Shown: piece after piece, positions 16,941 to 25,352 of the stretch
Position numbering within the stretch: position 1 is the first letter of the stretch
Layout: each line of letters starts with the position of its first letter
Origin: Candidatus Cloacimonadota bacterium
GTDB taxonomy: Bacteria; Cloacimonadota; Cloacimonadia; Cloacimonadales; JAMOQM01
Assembly: GCA_027064005.1 (NCBI GenBank)
Contig: JAMOQM010000124.1
Span: 1-32,258, forward strand
Direction: 5' to 3'
Length of the DNA stretch: 32,258 nucleotides
Notes under the pieces: generated by a model
Databases searched by the model: none
What the model was told of the DNA's origin: nothing
What the model saw: the letters and a program-made list of their open reading frames with translations, nothing else
Position numbers and translations under genes: made by a program

Positions 16941-18044
16941 TTATTTGTTTCCTAAACAAACACCAATTCCCCTCGCAGTTTTTACTAAAGATGAGTCTTT
17001 CCGAATAACATTGTATTTACTAATAGCTTCTTTAATAGAAACTGACACAATATCCGGATGTCTGTAAGAAACCATTTGTCCGAATTTCTTTTCCAATACC
17101 ATTTCAAAAGCTCTTACTCCAAATTGGGTTGCTAAAATTCTGTCAAAAGCGTTGGGAATTCCTCCTCTTTGAAGATGCCCTAAAATAGTTACTCGCATAT
17201 CTTGATCATAACCGGAATCTTTAAGTTCGTTCATCAACCGAATTCCAGCTCCACCGAGTCTTATATTTTGATATGAAATATCATCGCTTTTTTGACCAAT
17301 TACATCCCCGCCAACCGGAATTGCACCTTCTGCGATGACAATAATTGCAAAACCGCGACCACCAATAATTCTTTCATGTAATTTTTCTTTTACCAATTCA
17401 ATATCATAAGGAATTTCCGGAATTAAACAAATCTCTGCTCCTCCGGCGATGGCGGCATTCAAAGCAATCCAACCGGCATTTCTTCCCATAACTTCTAAAA
17501 TAATTACGCGGTTATGGCTTTCGGCTGTGCTTACTAATTTATCTACTGCATCCGTAGCTATATCCACAGCTGTTTCAAATCCGAAAGTAAAATCTGTTGC
17601 CGACAAATCGTTATCAATCGTCTTTGGAACACCGATAATATTCAAACCTTTTTCATATAATATCTGAGAAATTTTTTGAGAACCATCTCCCCCGATACTT
17701 ATTACAGCATCAAAATTTTGCAATTGCAGTTTTCGAATTAGTTCATCAGTTCTATCAACAGTCTCAATTTCACCGTTGGCTTTTTTTATTGGCCAAGCGA
17801 GAGGACCACCTTTATTTGTTGTTTTGATAATTGTTCCGCCTTTAACATGAATACCAGCCACAGCTTTGTTATCTAAAAGCATAAGTTCCATAGGTTCTCT
17901 CAAAACACCATTATAAGCTTCAATGCTTCCCAAAACTTCCCAATCGTTTTCTTGTTCTGATCTTTTTACAATTGCCCGAATTACTGCGTTCAACCCCGGA
18001 CAGTCTCCACCACCGGTTAAAACCAAAAGTCTTTTCTTTGCCAT
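16941..18044 (-). CDS. pfkA: 6-phosphofructokinase, group III type with Gly/Lys signature
   Basis: A 367-residue phosphofructokinase. It has the phosphoryl-donor GGGDCPGLN near the N-terminus, GGDGS (118-122), the catalytic PKTIDND (140-146), and EVMGRNAGWIA and LGHLQRGG downstream. At the two positions that separate ATP from pyrophosphate enzymes (E. coli 104 and 124) it has Gly (G121) and Lys (K141). From family knowledge this combination is typical of group III 'mixed' PFKs, in which Gly at the first site usually means ATP use; pyrophosphate use should be tested. It catalyses the committed glycolytic step opposing Fbp. It starts nine bases after the ArsC-like gene with AGGAG, so it is the last gene of that operon. 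Confidence 0.95.
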   Translation of the reverse strand: MAKKRLLVLTGGGDCPGLNAVIRAIVKRSEQENDWEVLGSIEAYNGVLREPMELMLLDNKAVAGIHVKGGTIIKTTNKGGPLAWPIKKANGEIETVDRTDELIRKLQLQNFDAVISIGGDGSQKISQILYEKGLNIIGVPKTIDNDLSATDFTFGFETAVDIATDAVDKLVSTAESHNRVIILEVMGRNAGWIALNAAIAGGAEICLIPEIPYDIELVKEKLHERIIGGRGFAIIVIAEGAIPVGGDVIGQKSDDISYQNIRLGGAGIRLMNELKDSGYDQDMRVTILGHLQRGGIPNAFDRILATQFGVRAFEMVLEKKFGQMVSYRHPDIVSVSIKEAISKYNVIRKDSSLVKTARGIGVCLGNK

Positions 18045-18053
18045 AAATATCTC

Positions 18054-18389
18054 CTAAATTAGCCAGTTTTTCCAAATTTCAATTTGAAGTCCCAAAGTCA
18101 TTTCTTTTCCGTTTCTAACAATGGGAGTTTTTAAAAGTAACGAATGTTCAAGTATTTTGTCTTGAATATCGTATCGCATATATTTCAAATTCTGCTTTTC
18201 AAATTCTTTTCCTTCTTTATTGATAAGATTTTCAAGACCGAATTTGTTTGCTATTTTCGTCAGTTCCCCTTTACTTAAATTTCTTTGTTTTAAATCTATG
18301 AATTGATATTTAATTTTTCTTTCTTTAAAAAATCTTTCGGCTTTTGCGGTATCTTTGCATTTTTTAGTTCCGATAATTTGAATATTCAT
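18054..18389 (-). CDS. ArsC/Spx-family thioredoxin-fold protein (arsenate-reductase-like)
   Basis: 111 residues from the ATG at 18389, chosen because GAGGTT lies just before it; an upstream ATG at 18413 would add MKKISEVK and consume that ribosome binding site. The protein begins NIQIIGTKKCKDTAKAERFF, with the single N-terminal cysteine of the glutaredoxin-fold ArsC/Spx/YffB family, and has the family's late cis-proline segment LKTPIVRNGKEMTLG. The family includes glutaredoxin-linked arsenate reductases and the Spx regulators. The lack of a CxxC and the short C-terminus do not settle which, so I call it a family member of unknown role. It sits between an LMW-PTP-type ArsC gene and pfkA on one strand. 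Confidence 0.8.
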   Translation of the reverse strand: MNIQIIGTKKCKDTAKAERFFKERKIKYQFIDLKQRNLSKGELTKIANKFGLENLINKEGKEFEKQNLKYMRYDIQDKILEHSLLLKTPIVRNGKEMTLGLQIEIWKNWLI

Positions 18390-18455
18390 TTTAACCTCAC
18401 TAATCTTTTTCATTTGGTTAAAATAATATTCGCTTTGAATTGTTCAAGTTTTTTT

Positions 18456-18881
18456 TTATGAGAGCGATTCTTCAATCCATTCTTTTATTTTATTTTCGAT
18501 TAAATTTCTTACTTCTCTGGCAAAATTTAATTTCTCGGATTCATCACCTTCATAAGAAGAAGGGTCAGGAAATCCCCAATGAATTCTCTTAGCTTTTCCC
18601 GGAAAAATCGGACATTTTTCAGCATTACTTTCATCACAAACAGTTATAACATAATCGTATAAGCGATTTTCTTTGTAAAAATCAAAAACACTATCCGTAG
18701 AATTTTTCGAAATATCAATCCCAATTTCTTTCATTACTTTAACCGCAAACTGATTCAAATTACCCGGTTTGAGTCCGGCACTTTCGGCAATAAAATTACC
18801 TTTCCCATAATGATTTAAAAAAGCTTCCGCCATTTGACTTCTTGCTGAATTATGGATACAAATAAATAGCACTTTTTTCAT
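18456..18881 (-). CDS. LMW-phosphatase-type arsenate reductase (ArsC) / protein-tyrosine phosphatase
   Basis: A 141-residue protein of the low-molecular-weight phosphotyrosine phosphatase fold. The P-loop CIHNSARSQMAEA has the C-x5-R-S signature (C8, R14). The later VCDESNAEKCPIFPGKAKRIHWGFPDPSS block, with additional cysteines and the WGFPDP acid loop, resembles the thioredoxin-coupled ArsC group more than plain phosphatases. It probably reduces arsenate to arsenite in the cytoplasm; a phosphatase role remains possible. No arsR, arsB or acr3 gene is in the window, although the next gene downstream is a second, unrelated ArsC fold. AGGAA lies before the ATG, and a terminator sits immediately upstream. 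Confidence 0.88.
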   Translation of the reverse strand: MKKVLFICIHNSARSQMAEAFLNHYGKGNFIAESAGLKPGNLNQFAVKVMKEIGIDISKNSTDSVFDFYKENRLYDYVITVCDESNAEKCPIFPGKAKRIHWGFPDPSSYEGDESEKLNFAREVRNLIENKIKEWIEESLS

Positions 18882-18892
18882 ATAAATTTCCT

Positions 18893-18921
18893 AAAAAAAA
18901 CGGAGAATAAACTCCGTTTTT
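18893..18921. terminator. tldE terminator directly before the LMW-PTP-type arsC gene
   Basis: ACGGAG (18900-18905) and CTCCGT (18912-18917) form the stem with a six-base loop. There are eight A on the left (T on the minus strand) and TTTT on the right. The minus-strand T-tract runs straight into the AGGAA ribosome binding site of the next gene. Confidence 0.85.
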
Positions 18922-18926
18922 ATAAT

Positions 18927-20210
18927 TTAAAAAGAGGTTGAATCTACAAAATTAAAATCTTTAATTAACATTGTCGGTACTTTAGAATCTGAACTTTTAA
19001 GAACACTTTGACCTAATGCTAAAATTCTTCTTGTTACATCTTGAATTACTTCGTTCCAACGAAGATTATTGATAGACTTCACAACTTTACCGTTTTCAAA
19101 ATAAAGAACACCATCGCGAGTCATTCCGGTAAGTTCACCTCTTTTTTTATCAATAAATCTAATGTACCAAAAATTATTTATTATCAAACCTCGATCAACC
19201 ATTTTCATCATTTCCTCTTCTGAGATTTCCCCACCGGAGATATAAACATTAACGGGCATAGCAGGTTCGATATTTTTTTCACGGGCATAAAATCTTGAGA
19301 CAGGCATATTTTTAATCACCCCGTCTTTAATCCAATCAATATTTCTATTTGGAATTCCTGCTTCGGAAAATCGTTGGAACACTAATGAATCGTCTTCAAA
19401 TGTTGAACTTAAATTAAATTTTTCACCAAAGAATTTTTTGTTTAATTGATTTGTAAATGGCGTTGTGCCTTCATCAGAATCTCTCATATTCATCATCCAA
19501 AAAAGGAAATTAAAGAGATTTTCTACAGCTGCCGGTCTAAGAATAACAGCAATCTTTTGAGCATCAAATTTATCAGGATTATGTAAAGAATCAAATTGAT
19601 TATTTAATTGATTTATCTCTTCTTTGATATCAAAGTCAGAATATTTTTTCACGCCTTTAGAAACTTTTGTTTCTACACCATCTTTTTTGATAGTCATAGA
19701 ATGTGAAAATTCCGAAAATCTATCAAATCCTTCAAACCCGTTTTTGGTGGCAATGTACCATTCCATAAGATGTTTGCTTGAAATTCCTGAAAGTTTAGCA
19801 TCTTTATCAACAGCATTTTTTACACATAATTTAATATTATCAATCATAACATTTTCTGATAGATCTTCAGTATCTTTAGAAGAATTATTCAGATTTTCAA
19901 TTTGTGATTTTCCGGGGGAAGAAATATATTCCGGATCAGATTCATTAATTTTTGCAATATTCTCAGCTTTTCTAACGAGCGATTTAAGAGAATTTTCATC
20001 AATTTGATTAGTAGAAGCCGAACCTGTTCTATCTCCAAAAGCAACATTCAAATTTATTGTAGTATTTGAACCTGAAATATGTTGAGTAATTCCATTTTGA
20101 GCAAAACGTATTTCGTGAGAATCTTTGGAGAAAATATTTAAAGTGTAATCATCAGCTTGGCAGATATCCTTTATTAATTTTGCCGCATTTTCAAAAATTG
20201 CTTTTTTCAT
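18927..20210 (-). CDS. tldE: TldE/PmbA-type metalloprotease subunit
   Basis: A 427-residue member of the TldD/PmbA family that lacks the HExxxH zinc motif and so corresponds to the non-catalytic TldE (PmbA) subunit. Features include the N-terminal SGSNTTINLNVAFGDRTGSAST core and the C-terminal RGELTGMTRDGVLYFENGKVVKSINNLRWNE segment typical of the family. In E. coli TldD and TldE form a heterodimer that hydrolyses unfolded peptides, matures microcin B17 and degrades the CcdA antitoxin. The ATG overlaps the tldD stop by four bases (ATGA) with AGGAGG upstream, so translation is coupled. No RiPP precursor-like small gene was seen nearby. Confidence 0.92.
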   Translation of the reverse strand: MKKAIFENAAKLIKDICQADDYTLNIFSKDSHEIRFAQNGITQHISGSNTTINLNVAFGDRTGSASTNQIDENSLKSLVRKAENIAKINESDPEYISSPGKSQIENLNNSSKDTEDLSENVMIDNIKLCVKNAVDKDAKLSGISSKHLMEWYIATKNGFEGFDRFSEFSHSMTIKKDGVETKVSKGVKKYSDFDIKEEINQLNNQFDSLHNPDKFDAQKIAVILRPAAVENLFNFLFWMMNMRDSDEGTTPFTNQLNKKFFGEKFNLSSTFEDDSLVFQRFSEAGIPNRNIDWIKDGVIKNMPVSRFYAREKNIEPAMPVNVYISGGEISEEEMMKMVDRGLIINNFWYIRFIDKKRGELTGMTRDGVLYFENGKVVKSINNLRWNEVIQDVTRRILALGQSVLKSSDSKVPTMLIKDFNFVDSTSF

Positions 20211-21649
20211 TTTGAACCTCCTACTCGAATATTTTTAAATCTTGTTAATGAAGCTCCGTGCGTCATTCTTCCTGCCTGCATCGGTTGACCTTTTCCGCAA
20301 TTTATCACTCCGAAAGATTTCCAATATCTTTCATCACAAATCGCATCAACACTATTCCAAAATTCGGGATTATTCGATCTGTAAATTACTTTTTTCAACA
20401 TTCTTGTTTTCTTGCCATTTTTAACTTCCCAGAAAAGATCTCCTCCAAATTGGAAATTAACGCGATGTTGGTCTATAGAAAATGAACCTTGACCTTCAAT
20501 CAAAATACCATCTTCAGTATCGGAAATTAAATCTTGAGGAGACAAAGGTTTTTTGCCCGGCTCGAGATATAAATTAGGAATTCTGTTGATCGGGAAATCA
20601 TAATAATTAGTAGCTCGATTACAACCTCTACTCATATTTTCACCAATAAAAGGAGCGGTATCACGTGTTGTACCATATTCGTTTAAGATTCCATCTTTAA
20701 TGATTGACCATTTTTGTCCCGGAACTCCGTCATCGTCAAAACCCGCAGTTGCCAATCCGTCAGTCAAAGTATTATCTCCGGAGAAATTAACTAATTTAGA
20801 TCCATAACGATAATTTTTTAACTTTTCCGGTGTGGCAAAAGAAATTCCGGCAAAATCGGCTTCCCAACCTAAAACTCTGTCTAATTCTGTTGGATGGCCT
20901 ACAGATTCGTGCATTGTTAAAGAAAGATGAATCGGATCAAGAAGTAAATCTCGACGTTTTTCATCGCCCAAATTTTCAGCTTTAACTTTCATAATTGCTT
21001 CTTCTGCGATAACAGGTGCTTTTTCCAAAAAATTATTTTCCAACACAAATTCCCAACCTTTTGCATGTCCGCCTAAATTAAAAGATCTTGATTGACTATC
21101 ATCATTAGTTACCGCTGTTGCCGTAATTACAGGCGTAACAAAAGTGGTTGTTAGGTCTAAATTCGTACCGAGAGTTGAAGCAAATAATTTATGATCTGTT
21201 TGAGAGACGATATAAAACATTGCCTGTTTGATATCATTATAATTAAGCATTGTTTTATTAACTTCCAACATCAAATCTACTTTTTCTTTTAAAGGGACAG
21301 AAAATGGATCAATAGCAATCGGAGTTTTATATTTTGCCTTATAACTTCTTTCATAAGCTAATTTCAGACCCTTTCCATTTTTAATTTGAGAAGACAAAAG
21401 AGCGGTATTAAAAGCCTTTTTAACAGTCGCAACAACTGCTTCTTTTGAAAATATATTATTATGGGCAAACCCCCAAGCTCCGTTTTTCATAATTCTGATT
21501 CCGTATCCGTAAATAACATTATCCGAAGTATTTTTTAAGCTTAGATTTCTCAAATAAATGGATTCTTTATGAGTGTTTTGAATCCTAATATCTGCATAAT
21601 CGGCACCTAAAAAAGTTGCTTCATTCATTGCAATATCTAAAAAGTTCAT
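20207..21649 (-). CDS. tldD: TldD zinc metalloprotease subunit
   Basis: A 480-residue protein with the catalytic HESVGH motif (H247, E248, H252) and the third zinc ligand expected at C451 in INCGKGQPMQAG, both hallmarks of active TldD. The following GWEADFAG and the HGASLTRFKNIRVG end are also conserved. It acts in the cytoplasm with TldE on unfolded or small peptides. AGGAGG stands before the ATG. The gene lies 16 bases after a regulator gene (21666-22751) and overlaps tldE by four bases, giving a three-gene operon in which expression of the protease is probably set by that regulator (inference). Confidence 0.95.
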   Translation of the reverse strand: MNFLDIAMNEATFLGADYADIRIQNTHKESIYLRNLSLKNTSDNVIYGYGIRIMKNGAWGFAHNNIFSKEAVVATVKKAFNTALLSSQIKNGKGLKLAYERSYKAKYKTPIAIDPFSVPLKEKVDLMLEVNKTMLNYNDIKQAMFYIVSQTDHKLFASTLGTNLDLTTTFVTPVITATAVTNDDSQSRSFNLGGHAKGWEFVLENNFLEKAPVIAEEAIMKVKAENLGDEKRRDLLLDPIHLSLTMHESVGHPTELDRVLGWEADFAGISFATPEKLKNYRYGSKLVNFSGDNTLTDGLATAGFDDDGVPGQKWSIIKDGILNEYGTTRDTAPFIGENMSRGCNRATNYYDFPINRIPNLYLEPGKKPLSPQDLISDTEDGILIEGQGSFSIDQHRVNFQFGGDLFWEVKNGKKTRMLKKVIYRSNNPEFWNSVDAICDERYWKSFGVINCGKGQPMQAGRMTHGASLTRFKNIRVGGSK

Positions 21650-21665
21650 ATCGACCTCCTATTTA

Positions 21666-22751
21666 TTAATCTGATATCATTTTGTTAAATGCCAATTTTA
21701 ATTGTTTTTCTAATTTATCTTTGTTGAGAGAAATAAAGCTTTTGTTATCAGTCCTTTTTACAGTTATAAATCCTTCCAGAAGTAAAAGACTTAAATGATA
21801 GGAAATGGTTGAATTCGACAGCCCCATTTCTTTTGCAAATTCATCTCCGTAATAATCTCTTTTGGTTAGCAATCTAATCATATTTTGACGAGTTTCATCT
21901 CCTAAAGCTTTGAAGAGATATACGTTAGACATTACGCGATGTTTTCTTTCCACAAATATTTCATTATATCTAAATCCCATGAAATAAACATCTTCTGAAG
22001 ATTCATCACGGTACAAATCTAAAATAACTAATTCTAAAAAATATGAAATAACTAAAACTATTTTTCGTCCTTTTTCCATCTTACTATAGTCTGTACCTGT
22101 GAGTAATTTAACATATTCAGAACCATAATTTTTGAGTTTTTTCCTAATATCTTTCTCAGTTTTTAAGATTACTTTTTCAACAGTAGATTCAATTTTCTCA
22201 AATATATTTTGATAATACCATTGAATTAAATCTATCAAATCATCTTTCATTTTTTTAGGATTAGAAAAAAATTGCAACATTTCCCATTTTCGATTTGCCG
22301 GAAGGTCCATTTCGTTTATTATCGACATCATATCAAAATCTAAATTCTTTATTTTTTCTTGTAAATCGGGAAAATTCTGTAATTTCTCACAATAGCTTTG
22401 AAGTTGTTTAAGATAATCAATTAGCATTTCATCTTCATTTTTATTTAGCAGAAAATCAAGAAATTCCGGAACAGTTTTTAGATTATTTTCCCTAACATAA
22501 TTTAGTAAAACAAGTCTAAAAAAATTATCCCTGTTAGCAAAAACATCTATTAGTTTTTTATATTTTTCAGGAATTTCCGGATATGTTTTATTTATCCATT
22601 TTAAAATTGTTTCGTCCATTTTTATTTTATCAGCAAGTTCTTTGTCATATTTATCAATAAACCCGCTTAAACTGTCGTTATGATTTAATCGAGCCATACT
22701 CAAAATGAAATCATAAACTATTGAATGACTAATTTCTATATTTTTCAGCAT
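21666..22751 (-). CDS. ArsR-type winged-helix regulator with a long N-terminal domain, first gene of the tldDE operon
   Basis: A 361-residue protein. The last 85 residues (about 276-360) form an ArsR-like winged helix: LFKALGDETRQNMIRLLTKRD, then the recognition helix MGLSNSTISYHLSLLLLEGF and a wing TVKRTDNKSFISL. The 270 residues before it are mostly helical and charged, and resemble the long sensory regions of DUF5937-like regulators; I cannot name the ligand. There is no Cys pair typical of metal-sensing ArsR proteins. Usual ArsR proteins are about 100 residues, so this is a large fused form. AGGAGA precedes the ATG. It probably controls its own operon with tldD and tldE, possibly through the inverted repeat just upstream. 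Confidence 0.82.
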   Translation of the reverse strand: MLKNIEISHSIVYDFILSMARLNHNDSLSGFIDKYDKELADKIKMDETILKWINKTYPEIPEKYKKLIDVFANRDNFFRLVLLNYVRENNLKTVPEFLDFLLNKNEDEMLIDYLKQLQSYCEKLQNFPDLQEKIKNLDFDMMSIINEMDLPANRKWEMLQFFSNPKKMKDDLIDLIQWYYQNIFEKIESTVEKVILKTEKDIRKKLKNYGSEYVKLLTGTDYSKMEKGRKIVLVISYFLELVILDLYRDESSEDVYFMGFRYNEIFVERKHRVMSNVYLFKALGDETRQNMIRLLTKRDYYGDEFAKEMGLSNSTISYHLSLLLLEGFITVKRTDNKSFISLNKDKLEKQLKLAFNKMISD

Positions 22752-22954
22752 ATCATCTCCTTTCTATAGTTATCGAAAAACCATTAATTATATATTGATA
22801 ATAAAAGTCAATTTAATAATTTAGTAGAGATAAAAATATTTTTTAAAGTCCAAAAAGAATTGCTTTCATTATTTCCTTAAATAAGATTTAATATTTTGAT
22901 TTGACAATTAAGAGGATATCTTTTGCTTATGTAAAAAAAATAAAGGATAATATT
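22752..22954. promoter_or_regulatory. divergent region between the tldDE regulator and moeA
   Basis: Toward moeA there is a perfect TTGACA at 22901-22906, followed 17 bases later by TGCTTATGT, a poor -10. A frame beginning at the TTG of this box is open into moeA, but the real start is the ATG at 22955. Toward the regulator the minus strand has TATAAT within ATATATAATTAATGG, and the arms TTATCGA and TTGATAA (one G-T mismatch), which could be an operator, flank it. No riboswitch-like fold was recognised. Confidence 0.4.
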
Positions 22955-24121
22955 ATGATTAAATTAGACGAAGCATTTAAGCTATTAAAAGACGTAAAAA
23001 TAAATCCTAAAATCGAAGAAATATCAATCCGCAATTCTTTGGGATTTGTTCTTTCCGAACCTGTAAAAGCAATTATCGATAATCCTCCTTTTACTAAAGC
23101 AGCGATGGACGGTTATGCAATAATTAGTTCCGATACCTCAGATCATTTTGAAATTATAGAAACCATTGGAGCCGGAGACGCACCCAAAAATAAAATCAGC
23201 TTAGGAAAATGTTCCAAAATTATGACGGGAGCAATGCTTCCGGAAGGAGCTGATAAAATTGTGAGAGTTGAATATACAAAAGAAGAAAATAATTTCATGA
23301 AAATTACTACTCCCGAACCGTATGAAAATATAATTCTCAAAGGTGAAAACTCCAAAAAGGATGATATTATTTTAGATAAATGTAAAATAAGACCTCAAGA
23401 AATTGCGATTCTCGCTTCTCAAGGTATTTCAAAAATCAAGGTTTCCAGACCACCTTTAGTTGGAATAATCAATACTGGATCAGAACTTAAAAATCCCGGC
23501 GAACAGTTGGGAAAAGGTCAAATATACAATAGTAACGGATTCCAATTGATTGGACAAATTACAAAAGAAAACTGGTTAACAAAATATTACGGTATTTTCT
23601 CTGACAATAAAGAAGAACTTCAAAAAGTTTTTGATTTAGCTCTAAAAGAATGCGATATTGTTTTGCTTTCAGGTGGAGTTTCAATGGGAGAATTCGATTT
23701 TGTACCGAAAATCGTCAAAGCAAGCGGAGCTGAAATTGTTTTTCACAAAGTAGAAATAAAGCCCGGCAAACCAACTTTGTTTGGTAAAAAAGGTGATAAA
23801 TATATTTTTGGAATGCCCGGTAATCCTGTTTCGACTTTTGTGATTTTTGATGTTTTTGTTAAACCTTTTATCTATCATTGGATGGGATTGAATTATCAAC
23901 AAACATTATTAAAAGGAATTTTAAATAAAAAAATAAAACGCCGTAAAATTGACAGAACCGAATATCGCCCGGTAAAATATAATAATGGAATTATTTCACC
24001 CTTAAGCTATCATGGTTCTTCTCACATTGATTCTCTCGCAGAAGCAAATGCCTTAATTAGAATCGATAAAGGCGTTAACATTTTAGAGGAAGGTAAAGAA
24101 TATTATGTTAGACAAATTTAA
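22955..24121 (+). CDS. moeA: molybdopterin molybdenumtransferase MoeA
   Basis: 388 residues from the ATG at 22955, chosen because AAAGGA lies seven bases upstream; the longer frame starts at a TTG that belongs to the promoter. Conserved blocks are PPFTKAAMDGYAI near residue 45, TGAMLPEGADKIVR, the GIINTGSEL and YNSNG segment, LLSGGVSMGEFDFV, and KPGKPTLFGK with FGMPGNPVS. It inserts molybdate (or tungstate) into adenylylated molybdopterin, the last cytoplasmic step of the pathway, working after MogA encoded in the same operon. Length is slightly below the usual 400. It heads the cofactor operon and overlaps moaA by 17 bases. Confidence 0.95.
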   Translation: MIKLDEAFKLLKDVKINPKIEEISIRNSLGFVLSEPVKAIIDNPPFTKAAMDGYAIISSDTSDHFEIIETIGAGDAPKNKISLGKCSKIMTGAMLPEGADKIVRVEYTKEENNFMKITTPEPYENIILKGENSKKDDIILDKCKIRPQEIAILASQGISKIKVSRPPLVGIINTGSELKNPGEQLGKGQIYNSNGFQLIGQITKENWLTKYYGIFSDNKEELQKVFDLALKECDIVLLSGGVSMGEFDFVPKIVKASGAEIVFHKVEIKPGKPTLFGKKGDKYIFGMPGNPVSTFVIFDVFVKPFIYHWMGLNYQQTLLKGILNKKIKRRKIDRTEYRPVKYNNGIISPLSYHGSSHIDSLAEANALIRIDKGVNILEEGKEYYVRQI

Positions 24122-24902
24122 TCGTGAAATTTCGTATATGCGAATCTCGGTAACTGACAAATGCAATCTGAGATGCGTCTATTGTATGCCGGAAGAAGGT
24201 GTAGAATTAAAACGTCATGAAGAACTTATCTCCTTTGAAAATATCGTCAAAGTTGTAGAAAATGCTGTCAAACTTGGATTTACAAAATTCCGTCTCACCG
24301 GAGGAGAACCTTTGGTCAGAAATGGAATCGTTGATTTGGTTAGAATGATTAGAAATGTCAAAGGTGTGGAGATTATCGGCATGACAACTAATGGCGTAAC
24401 TTTAGATAAATTTGCACATCAATTAAAAGAGGCAGGATTAACCTCGCTTAATATTTCTATGGATACTCTCATTCCGGAGCGTTACGCAAAAATGACCAGA
24501 ATTGGTAATATTAAATACGTGTTAAGAGGAATCGAATCTGCCATCGAAGCAGGATTTCCTATCAAAATAAATACGGTTGTTACAAATGAAACAACAGAAA
24601 AAGAAATCCAAGATTTACGAGATTTTTGTGATAAAAAGGGACTAACCTTGCAATTAATAAATCATTATGATTTGAAAGAAAATAAAAAGCAAAAATATGT
24701 TTTTGACAGACCACCTAAATGTGCTTTATGCAATCGAATCAGATTATTAGCTGACGGTACCTTAAAACCATGTTTGCATTCCGATCAAGAAATCAAAATA
24801 GATTGGGATAACGTTGAGAAATCCCTAATTAAAGCTGTGAAAGATAAACCGGCCGCCGGCAGTATTTGTTTGAACAGAAGTATGATTGAAATAGGAGGAT
24901 AA
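24105..24902 (+). CDS. moaA: GTP 3',8-cyclase MoaA, compact form
   Basis: A 265-residue radical SAM enzyme. The SAM cluster is C20-x3-C24-x2-C27 (TDKCNLRCVYC), with RLTGGEPLVR (63-72). The C-terminal cluster that binds GTP is C206-x2-C209-x13-C223, and the essential terminal GG is present (MIEIGG). The usual MoaA is 320-340 residues; here the stretch between the radical SAM core and the second cluster (about 185-205) is reduced to a short link, about 55 residues fewer. All catalytic parts remain, so it should convert GTP to 3',8-cyclo-dihydro-GTP, the first cofactor step. GAGGAAGG precedes the ATG, and it overlaps moeA. Its product goes to MoaC, encoded immediately after. Confidence 0.92.
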   Translation: MLDKFNREISYMRISVTDKCNLRCVYCMPEEGVELKRHEELISFENIVKVVENAVKLGFTKFRLTGGEPLVRNGIVDLVRMIRNVKGVEIIGMTTNGVTLDKFAHQLKEAGLTSLNISMDTLIPERYAKMTRIGNIKYVLRGIESAIEAGFPIKINTVVTNETTEKEIQDLRDFCDKKGLTLQLINHYDLKENKKQKYVFDRPPKCALCNRIRLLADGTLKPCLHSDQEIKIDWDNVEKSLIKAVKDKPAAGSICLNRSMIEIGG

Positions 24903-25352
24903 ATGAAATTTACCCATTTAGATGAAAATGGCAAAGCCACTATGGTTGATGTATCTAATAAACCGGTTGTAAAAAGAACTGCCTTGGCAGAAGGATATAT
25001 TTATCTTCAAGAAAATACAATCAAAATGATAGAAGATAATGTTATGAAAAAAGGCGACGTTCTTACTGTGGCTCAAATTGCCGGAATTATGGGTGGGAAA
25101 AAAGCTTCGGAATTGATTCCACTTTGTCATAATATTGAAATTGAAAATATTTCCGTAAATTGCGAAATTGAGAAAAATAGAATTAGAATTACAGGGAAAT
25201 CTGTTTGTACGGAAAAAACAGGTATTGAAATGGAAGCGTTAACCTCAGTCTCAATCGCAGCTTTAACTATTTGGGATATGTGTAAAGCGGTTGACAAAAA
25301 AATGAAAATCAGCGAAATAACACTTCTCAAAAAAACAAAGGAATTAAGATAA
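24903..25352 (+). CDS. moaC: cyclic pyranopterin monophosphate synthase MoaC
   Basis: 149 residues with the family core: MVDVSNKPVVKRTALAEG at the start, KKGDVLTVAQIAGIMGGKKASELIPLCHN with the catalytic lysines and histidine, GIEMEALTSVSIAALTIWDMCKAVDK, and KISEITLLKKT. The customary GGKSG-like tail is missing, so it is some ten residues shorter than E. coli MoaC. It converts the MoaA product to cPMP. The ATG directly follows the moaA stop, with AGGAGG inside the end of moaA, and its own stop overlaps the next start (TAATG). Fully embedded in the cofactor operon. Confidence 0.95.
   Translation: MKFTHLDENGKATMVDVSNKPVVKRTALAEGYIYLQENTIKMIEDNVMKKGDVLTVAQIAGIMGGKKASELIPLCHNIEIENISVNCEIEKNRIRITGKSVCTEKTGIEMEALTSVSIAALTIWDMCKAVDKKMKISEITLLKKTKELR

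Noticed and set aside
18420-18455. Terminator after the LMW-PTP-type arsC (TTGAA-TTG-TTCAA followed by T on the plus strand)
   Set aside because: The five-pair AT stem is too weak, and the T-tract is on the wrong strand for the gene it would serve.
22901-22954. TTG start giving moeA 18 extra residues
   Set aside because: The TTG belongs to a TTGACA box; the ATG at 22955 has a proper ribosome binding site and matches the family's N-terminus.
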